Source of the DNA: an uncultured Bacteroidota bacterium
Lineage (GTDB): Bacteria > Bacteroidota > Bacteroidia > Flavobacteriales > Flavobacteriaceae
Assembly (NCBI GenBank): GCA_902514625.1
Contig: CABXRK010000011.1
Location: 1-47,941, forward strand
Length of the DNA stretch: 47,941 nt
Reading direction: 5' to 3'
Below the pieces are notes generated by a model. That model searched no databases, was not told the DNA's origin, and saw only the letters and a program-made list of their open reading frames with translations. The first letter of the stretch is position 1. Each line of letters begins with the position of its first letter. This document shows, in pieces, positions 42,698 to 47,941 of the stretch. The position numbers and the translations under genes were made by a program.

Positions 42698-43651
42698 ATG
42701 AATAACTTTTTTGATATATATAAAAATATTGTTGGACTAATAATTATTATATCTATAGTTAATATTAATTGTTCTTTTTCTCAACAAGATCCACAATTCT
42801 CGCAGCACATGTATAATACTCAAATTATTAATCCAGCTTATGCTGGATCTCGAGGATATTTTAGTTTAGATTTATTGTCTAGAACTCAATGGCTTAATTT
42901 AGAAGGCGCTCCCAGAACAACAAGTTTTTCAATTGACACCCCAATTGGCGAAGAAGAAAGAATGGGTATTGGTTTATCCCTTGTTAGGGATGAATTGGGT
43001 CCATCTATAAATAATAGAATAAATTTAGATTATTCATATTCAATTAATTTTATGTTTGCTAAACTGACTTTTGGTTTAAAAGCTGGAATTAATCAATTGA
43101 ATATTGATTTTTCAAATTTAAATATCTATGATCTTTCGGACCCCGTTTCTCAAAATGATATTGATGATAAAATAAAACCAAATTTTGGATTAGGTTTATA
43201 TTTTAATACTGAGAAGTATTATATAGGGATTTCAGTTCCAAATTTACTTGAAACAAATTATTTTGATGAAATAAACTTTCAAAATGGTTTTTCTTCAAAA
43301 ATTTCTGATAAAATACATTATTACCTTATAGGTGGTTATGTTTTTGAATTAGGTTCTAATTTAAAAATAAAGCCTTCTACAATGTTTAAGATTGTCGATG
43401 GTTCTCCATTACAATGGGATGCCTCTTTAAACATGTTAATTAATAATTATGTGACATTAGGAGTTTCTTATAGATTAGATTCGGCGCTTAGTTTTCTTTC
43501 TGGATTTCAGATGTCAGAAAAACTTTTTATTGGACTTGGATATGATTATTCCACAACTATAATTAAGGATTATAATGATGGTACATATGAAATAATTTTT
43601 AAAATAGGCCTATTTAATAATAAGACAATAATAACCCCTAGATTTTTTTAA
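42698..43651 (+). CDS. PorP/SprF-family type IX secretion outer-membrane protein, inside the dcw operon
   Basis: The 317-residue protein has a signal peptide (about residues 1-28, ending NCSFSQ) followed by the hallmark PorP/SprF opening QDPQFSQHMYNTQIINPAYAGSRG, then alternating beta-strand segments expected of an outer-membrane barrel and an aromatic C-terminus ending in F. In known systems PorP/SprF proteins sit downstream of large type IX substrates and help deliver or anchor them at the surface. Here the gene stands between murE (no spacer) and mraY (21 bases) in the cell-wall operon, with no type IX substrate beside it. Frame and codon use look like the neighbours. Its role at this site is unknown. 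Confidence 0.92.
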   Translation: MNNFFDIYKNIVGLIIIISIVNINCSFSQQDPQFSQHMYNTQIINPAYAGSRGYFSLDLLSRTQWLNLEGAPRTTSFSIDTPIGEEERMGIGLSLVRDELGPSINNRINLDYSYSINFMFAKLTFGLKAGINQLNIDFSNLNIYDLSDPVSQNDIDDKIKPNFGLGLYFNTEKYYIGISVPNLLETNYFDEINFQNGFSSKISDKIHYYLIGGYVFELGSNLKIKPSTMFKIVDGSPLQWDASLNMLINNYVTLGVSYRLDSALSFLSGFQMSEKLFIGLGYDYSTTIIKDYNDGTYEIIFKIGLFNNKTIITPRFF

Positions 43652-43672
43652 CAATGGAAATTAATAGAAAAA

Positions 43673-44872
43673 ATGTTATATAATTTATTTGAGTTTTTAG
43701 AATTAGAATATAATTTACCTGGAGCAACTTTGTTTCAATTTATTTCTTTTAGATCGGCTTTAGCAATAATTATTTCACTTTTAATTTCAACTCTTTTTGG
43801 AAAGAAAATAATAAGGTTTTTAAGAATAAAACAAGTTGGAGAAAATGTTAGAGAACTTGGTTTAAAAGGTCAAAATCAAAAAAAAGGCACACCGACTATG
43901 GGGGGAATAATAATTATCATTAGCACTCTAATACCTGTGCTATTGTTAGCTAAGCTAAATAACATATATGTTCAATTGTTAATTTTCACTTCTTTATGGA
44001 TGGGAATATTTGGATTTATTGATGATTATATAAAAATCTTTAAAAAAGATAAAAAGGGTTTAAAAGGACATTTTAAGATTTTAGGGCAGGTTATTCTAGG
44101 AATAATTGTTGGATTAATTTTACATTCTCACCCAGATGTAACAATAAGAAAAGAAAAGAATATTAATAGTAAAGAAAAAACTCTTGTAAATGAAAAATCA
44201 ACTTTAACTACAATACCATTTATTAAAAATAATGAATTCGATTATTATGACTTAATAAGTTGGATACCAAGAGCAAAAGAATTTTCATGGATTATATTTA
44301 TACCTATAGTTATTTTTATAATTACAGCTGTATCTAATGGAGCTAATTTAACAGATGGAATTGACGGACTTGCGGCTGGAAGTTCGGCAATAATGGTTTT
44401 TACATTAGGCATTTTTTCCTGGGTATCAGGGAATATAATTTTTTCAAATTATTTAAATATAATGTATATACCGGATGTTGGTGAAATTGTAATTTTTATA
44501 GCTTCATTCTTAGGTGCATTAATTGGGTTCTTATGGTATAATGCTTATCCTGCACAAATTTTCATGGGAGACACTGGCAGTTTAACTATTGGAGCCATCA
44601 TATCAGTAATTGCAATAATGGTAAGAAAAGAACTTTTATTACCATTATTATGTGGAATTTTTTTGATTGAAAATTTATCTGTAATTATTCAAGTAGCATA
44701 TTTTAAGTATACAAAAAGAAAATCAGGAAAGGGTAAGCGATTTTTTTTAATGGCTCCATTACATCATCATTTTCAAATTAAAGGCATGCATGAAAGTAAA
44801 ATAGTTTCAAGGTTTTGGATTATAGGAATCATACTTAGTGTATTAACAATTGTAACTCTAAAGATAAGATGA
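43673..44872 (+). CDS. mraY: Phospho-N-acetylmuramoyl-pentapeptide-transferase
   Basis: MraY, a polytopic membrane enzyme of 399 residues, transfers phospho-MurNAc-pentapeptide to undecaprenyl phosphate to make lipid I. Visible motifs: [22 protein letters not shown] (catalytic aspartates), [23 protein letters not shown] and [12 protein letters not shown] hydrophilic insert around residues 150-200 ([15 protein letters not shown] region) is usual in Bacteroidota. It starts 21 bases after porP/sprF and overlaps murD by four bases. Confidence 0.95.
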   Translation: MLYNLFEFLELEYNLPGATLFQFISFRSALAIIISLLISTLFGKKIIRFLRIKQVGENVRELGLKGQNQKKGTPTMGGIIIIISTLIPVLLLAKLNNIYVQLLIFTSLWMGIFGFIDDYIKIFKKDKKGLKGHFKILGQVILGIIVGLILHSHPDVTIRKEKNINSKEKTLVNEKSTLTTIPFIKNNEFDYYDLISWIPRAKEFSWIIFIPIVIFIITAVSNGANLTDGIDGLAAGSSAIMVFTLGIFSWVSGNIIFSNYLNIMYIPDVGEIVIFIASFLGALIGFLWYNAYPAQIFMGDTGSLTIGAIISVIAIMVRKELLLPLLCGIFLIENLSVIIQVAYFKYTKRKSGKGKRFFLMAPLHHHFQIKGMHESKIVSRFWIIGIILSVLTIVTLKIR

Positions 44873-46206
44873 TTAAAGAAAAAATAGTTGTTTTAGGTTC
44901 TGGAGAAAGTGGAATAGGAACTAGTCTTCTTGCAGTGAAAAAAGGTTACAATGTATATGTCTCTGATTCGGGAATTATAAAAAATGAAGTAAAAATGATA
45001 TTTGAAAAATATAATATTGATTGGGAGGAAAATTATCATAACAAAGAAAAAATACTTGAAGCAGATATTGTGATGAAAAGTCCTGGAATTGCTGAGGATG
45101 AAGAAATTGTTCAGATAGTAAGAAAAAAAAATATTCCAATTGTTTCCGAAATAGAGTTTGCAAGTAGAAATACCTCAGCTAAGTTAATTGGAGTTACAGG
45201 AAGTAATGGAAAAACTACAACAACATTAATGATATATGAAATTTTAAAGAATTTCGGATATAATGTTGGTTTAGCAGGTAATATCGGTAAAAGTTTCGCA
45301 AAACAAGTCGCGGAAAGAGATTATGACTATTATGTATTGGAAATTAGTAGTTTTCAATTAGACAACATTAATTCTTTTTGTCCTGAAATTTCAGTAATCA
45401 CAAATGTTTCAATAGATCATTTGGATAGATATAACTATAGTTTTAAGACTTATTTAGAATCAAAATTAAAGATTGCTTTAAATCAATCAAAAAAACATTT
45501 TTTAGTTTTTAATTCTGACGATAATGAATTAAAAAAAGCAATTAAAAAAACGAATATTAAATCTGAATTAATTGAATTTGGATTTAAACCTAAAAAAAAG
45601 GGAACTTTTTTTAAAGATAAAAATATAATAACAAAGGATAAAAATTCAACTATGATGGTAAATTTAAATGAATTTCAATTAAAGGGAAGGCATAATTTAT
45701 TAAATGCAATGGCTGCAGTTTCAGTTGGTAAATTGTTATCGATTAATAATTTAGCAATAAGAGATAGTTTATTAAATTTTAAGGGTATTGAACATCGTTT
45801 AGAACATGTTTTAAAAATTCAAAATATAACATATATAAATGATTCTAAAGCAACAAATATTAATGCAACTTATTTTGCTTTAGACAGTATTTCAAGTCAA
45901 ACTGTTTGGATAGTAGGAGGAATTGATAAAGGCAATGACTATACTGAGTTATTACCCTTAGTAAGAGAAAAAGTAAAAGCAATTATATGTTTAGGTTTAA
46001 ATAATGAAAAAATAATAAATATTTTTTCTCCTATTATTGAAACTATTATAGAGACTAAATCTATGCAAAAAGCAGTTTATCTAGCACAAAAAATAGCAAA
46101 AAAGAAAGAATTTGTTTTGCTTTCGCCTGCATGTGCAAGTTTTGACTTATTTAAAGATTATAAAGATAGAGGAAATCAATTCAAATCAGCCGTTAGAAAC
46201 TTATGA
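44869..46206 (+). CDS. murD: UDP-N-acetylmuramoyl-L-alanine--D-glutamate ligase
   Basis: The 445-residue Mur ligase adds D-glutamate to UDP-MurNAc-L-Ala. The N-terminal [16 protein letters not shown] nucleotide fold, ATP loop GSNGKTT (111-117), SNVS-like [18 protein letters not shown] and NDSKATN identify it. It overlaps mraY and ftsW by four bases each (ATGA), the standard coupled arrangement of the cluster. Confidence 0.95.
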   Translation: MIKEKIVVLGSGESGIGTSLLAVKKGYNVYVSDSGIIKNEVKMIFEKYNIDWEENYHNKEKILEADIVMKSPGIAEDEEIVQIVRKKNIPIVSEIEFASRNTSAKLIGVTGSNGKTTTTLMIYEILKNFGYNVGLAGNIGKSFAKQVAERDYDYYVLEISSFQLDNINSFCPEISVITNVSIDHLDRYNYSFKTYLESKLKIALNQSKKHFLVFNSDDNELKKAIKKTNIKSELIEFGFKPKKKGTFFKDKNIITKDKNSTMMVNLNEFQLKGRHNLLNAMAAVSVGKLLSINNLAIRDSLLNFKGIEHRLEHVLKIQNITYINDSKATNINATYFALDSISSQTVWIVGGIDKGNDYTELLPLVREKVKAIICLGLNNEKIINIFSPIIETIIETKSMQKAVYLAQKIAKKKEFVLLSPACASFDLFKDYKDRGNQFKSAVRNL

Positions 46207-47393
46207 TAAATAGTAAAATTATTTCGGGAGATAAAGTTTTATGGGGTGTTTTGGCTTTGATAGCATTATTTTCTTTTCTTCCAGTTTTTAGCTCAAGTTC
46301 TAATTTAGTATATGTAGTTGGAAATGGTACTCCTGTTGGATATTTATTAAAGCATTTCGTAATCTTATTGATAGGTTTTTTATTAATGATTGGAGTTCAT
46401 AGAATACCTTATAATTATTTTAAAGGAATTTCAATTTTAATGTTACCCTTAGTAATAATATTATTAATTTACACTGCAAGTCAGGGTACAATTATTAGTG
46501 GGGCAAATGCAAGTAGATGGCTTAAAATTCCATTGATTGGTGTTAGTTTTCAAACATCAGCTTTAGCATCTTTAGTTTTAATGATTTATGTTGCTCATTT
46601 TTTATCAAAAAATGATAAAATGAGTTTTAAAGAGTATTTACTTCCTTTCTGGGTTCCTATTTTATTAATATTGTTTTTAATTCTTCCGTCTAGTCTTTCA
46701 TCGGCTCTAATATTATTTTCAATGGTAATTATGGGATGTTTTATTGGAGGATATTCATTTAAGTACCTATCGATAATTTTAATTTCATTTTTTCTTTTTT
46801 TCCTTTTATTTGTTTCCCTTGCTAAATCATTTCCAGATTTGATTCCAAATAGAGTTGATACATGGATTAGTAGAATAGAAAGTTTTAATTCTTCATCTGA
46901 TTTAGGTTCTGAAAGTTATCAGGTTGAAAGAGCAAAAATAGCTATAGCTTCGGGATATATTTTTGGATTAGGTGCAGGAAAAAGTGTAATGAAAAACTTC
47001 CTGCCTCAAAGTTCATCAGATTTTATTTACGCAATTATAGTTGAAGAATATGGATCAATTGGTGGAATTATTTTAATTATACTTTATTTACTTCTTTTAT
47101 TTAGGATAATTGTAATAACTCATAAAGCAGAATCAACATTTGGAAAATTATTGACTATTTGTGTTGGAATCCCTATAATTTTTCAGGCCTTTATAAATAT
47201 AGGAGTTGCACTAGAAATTTTTCCAGTTACAGGTCAAACATTACCAATGATTAGTAGCGGAGGGACTTCGGCATGGATGACTTGTATATCATTTGGAATA
47301 ATTTTAAGTGTAAGTTCATATTATTCTAATGAAAGAATTAAGATTAGAAATCAAGATAATAACCCTTTACATATTTTAAGTGAAACGATATAA
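46203..47393 (+). CDS. ftsW: Septal peptidoglycan glycosyltransferase FtsW
   Basis: FtsW is a SEDS-family polymerase that builds septal glycan with FtsI. The 396-residue protein has about ten membrane segments. Family motifs include NASRWLKIPLIG, the WISRIESF region, SYQVERAKIAIASGYIFGLGAGKS and the C-terminal PVTGQTLPMISSGGTSAW. It overlaps murD by four bases and the murG start by 14 bases. Confidence 0.94.
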   Translation: MINSKIISGDKVLWGVLALIALFSFLPVFSSSSNLVYVVGNGTPVGYLLKHFVILLIGFLLMIGVHRIPYNYFKGISILMLPLVIILLIYTASQGTIISGANASRWLKIPLIGVSFQTSALASLVLMIYVAHFLSKNDKMSFKEYLLPFWVPILLILFLILPSSLSSALILFSMVIMGCFIGGYSFKYLSIILISFFLFFLLFVSLAKSFPDLIPNRVDTWISRIESFNSSSDLGSESYQVERAKIAIASGYIFGLGAGKSVMKNFLPQSSSDFIYAIIVEEYGSIGGIILIILYLLLLFRIIVITHKAESTFGKLLTICVGIPIIFQAFINIGVALEIFPVTGQTLPMISSGGTSAWMTCISFGIILSVSSYYSNERIKIRNQDNNPLHILSETI

Positions 47394-47941
47394 ATTCATA
47401 TTATCTGGAGGCGGAACGGCTGGTCATATAAATCCTGCTTTAGCTATTGCTGAAAGATTAGAAAACAGATTTCCTGGAAGTGAAATTATATTTGTTGGAG
47501 CTAAAGGAAGGATGGAAATGGAAAAGGTCCCAAAGGAAGGCTATAAAATTAAAGGATTATGGATTTCTGGATTTAAAAGGGGGAGTGTGTTTAGAAATAT
47601 ATTGTTGCCATTTAAAATCATTACAAGTCTTATTCAGAGTTTTATAATCAATTTGTTTTATAATCCCTCAATGGTAGTTGGAACGGGAGGTTATGCTAGT
47701 GGACCAATTTTATTTATATCTTCAATAATGAAAATACCAACTGTAATTCAAGAACAAAATTCTTTTGCAGGAATTACAAATAGATTGTTGTCAAAAAGAG
47801 TTGACACTATTTTAGTTGCTTTTAGTGATATGGATAAGTTTTTCCCTAAACATAAAATAGTTGAAACAGGAAATCCTATTAGAAAAAATTTATTAAATAT
47901 TTCAAAATATAGAAATGAAGCATTTAGATTTTTTGGATTTG
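47380..47941 (+). CDS. murG: UDP-GlcNAc:lipid I N-acetylglucosaminyltransferase, N-terminal part, cut by window end
   Basis: An open frame begins with GTG at 47380 inside the 3' end of ftsW (14-base overlap) and runs to the last base (187 complete codons). It reads MKRYKFILSGGGTAGHINPA, the MurG glycine-rich loop, then MVVGTGGYASGP and IQEQNSFAGITNRLL, all signatures of MurG. MurG adds GlcNAc to lipid I to form lipid II at the inner face of the membrane. The C-terminal UDP-GlcNAc-binding domain is outside the window. The GTG is the only start that keeps the conserved N-terminus. Confidence 0.94.
   Translation, partial: MKRYKFILSGGGTAGHINPALAIAERLENRFPGSEIIFVGAKGRMEMEKVPKEGYKIKGLWISGFKRGSVFRNILLPFKIITSLIQSFIINLFYNPSMVVGTGGYASGPILFISSIMKIPTVIQEQNSFAGITNRLLSKRVDTILVAFSDMDKFFPKHKIVETGNPIRKNLLNISKYRNEAFRFFGF

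Noticed and set aside
1-47941. tRNA genes, CRISPR arrays, insertion sequences or prophage
   Set aside because: All gaps are under about 210 bases, none shows a cloverleaf or a spaced repeat array, and no transposase, integrase or phage gene is present.

Overview
The window reads as a chromosomal core segment of a low-GC (roughly 30% by eye), AT-biased member of the Bacteroidota, most likely Flavobacteriales and plausibly a marine, streamlined lineage. Evidence: gldJ, porV, gldB, gldC and a PorP/SprF gene of the type IX secretion and gliding machinery; the flavobacterial gene order nadE, gldB, gldC, ysxC, hydrolase, mraZ; a cysteine-free DnaG; and the Bacteroidota promoter -7 octamer TAnnTTTG in front of many genes. 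Gene spacing is very tight. No intergenic stretch exceeds about 210 bases, so there is no 300-base gap to explain. I see no tRNA, rRNA, CRISPR array, insertion sequence, prophage or riboswitch.

Layout. 1-796 (-): N-terminal part of the methylmalonyl-CoA mutase small subunit, cut by the window edge. 850-4826 (-): a four-gene unit (GntP permease, RidA, D-threonine-aldolase-family PLP enzyme, M19 dipeptidase) that looks like uptake and breakdown of D-amino acids or D-containing dipeptides. 4889-7908 (-): gldJ followed by murF. 8098-14344 (+): porV, pdhA, pdhC, a short-chain dehydrogenase, a SprT-like metalloprotein and manC. 14341-21795 (-): mlaF, mlaE, a KAS III enzyme, gcvP, purE and purK. 21886-33244 (+): adk, obgE, a secreted TPR protein, mpl, a HAD phosphatase, a MazG-like pyrophosphohydrolase, aroA, queA, rlmN, a polyprenyl synthetase and dnaG. 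33241-34626 (-): a LuxR-type regulator with a degenerate receiver domain, and nadE. 34700-36028 (+): gldB and gldC. 36025-37405 (-): ysxC and an alpha/beta hydrolase. 37591-47941 (+): the dcw division and cell-wall cluster mraZ, rsmH, ftsL, ftsI, murE, [porP/sprF], mraY, murD, ftsW and murG (cut by the window end).

Two themes recur. Peptidoglycan genes (murF, mpl, the whole dcw cluster) repeatedly sit next to gliding or type IX secretion genes: gldJ beside murF, gldBC near mraZ, and a PorP/SprF gene inside the dcw operon. The genome is also compacted: all three convergent gene pairs overlap by exactly four bases, most dcw junctions are ATGA overlaps, and some promoters leave almost no 5' leader.

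Most of the window is conserved housekeeping DNA. The observations most worth a second look are the PorP/SprF gene in the dcw operon, the absence of porU and cdd from the gldJ-porV-pdhA locus, the response regulator without its phospho-acceptor aspartate, the three-repeat MraZ operator lying over the mraZ promoter, and the gldJ terminator that runs into the murF start codon.
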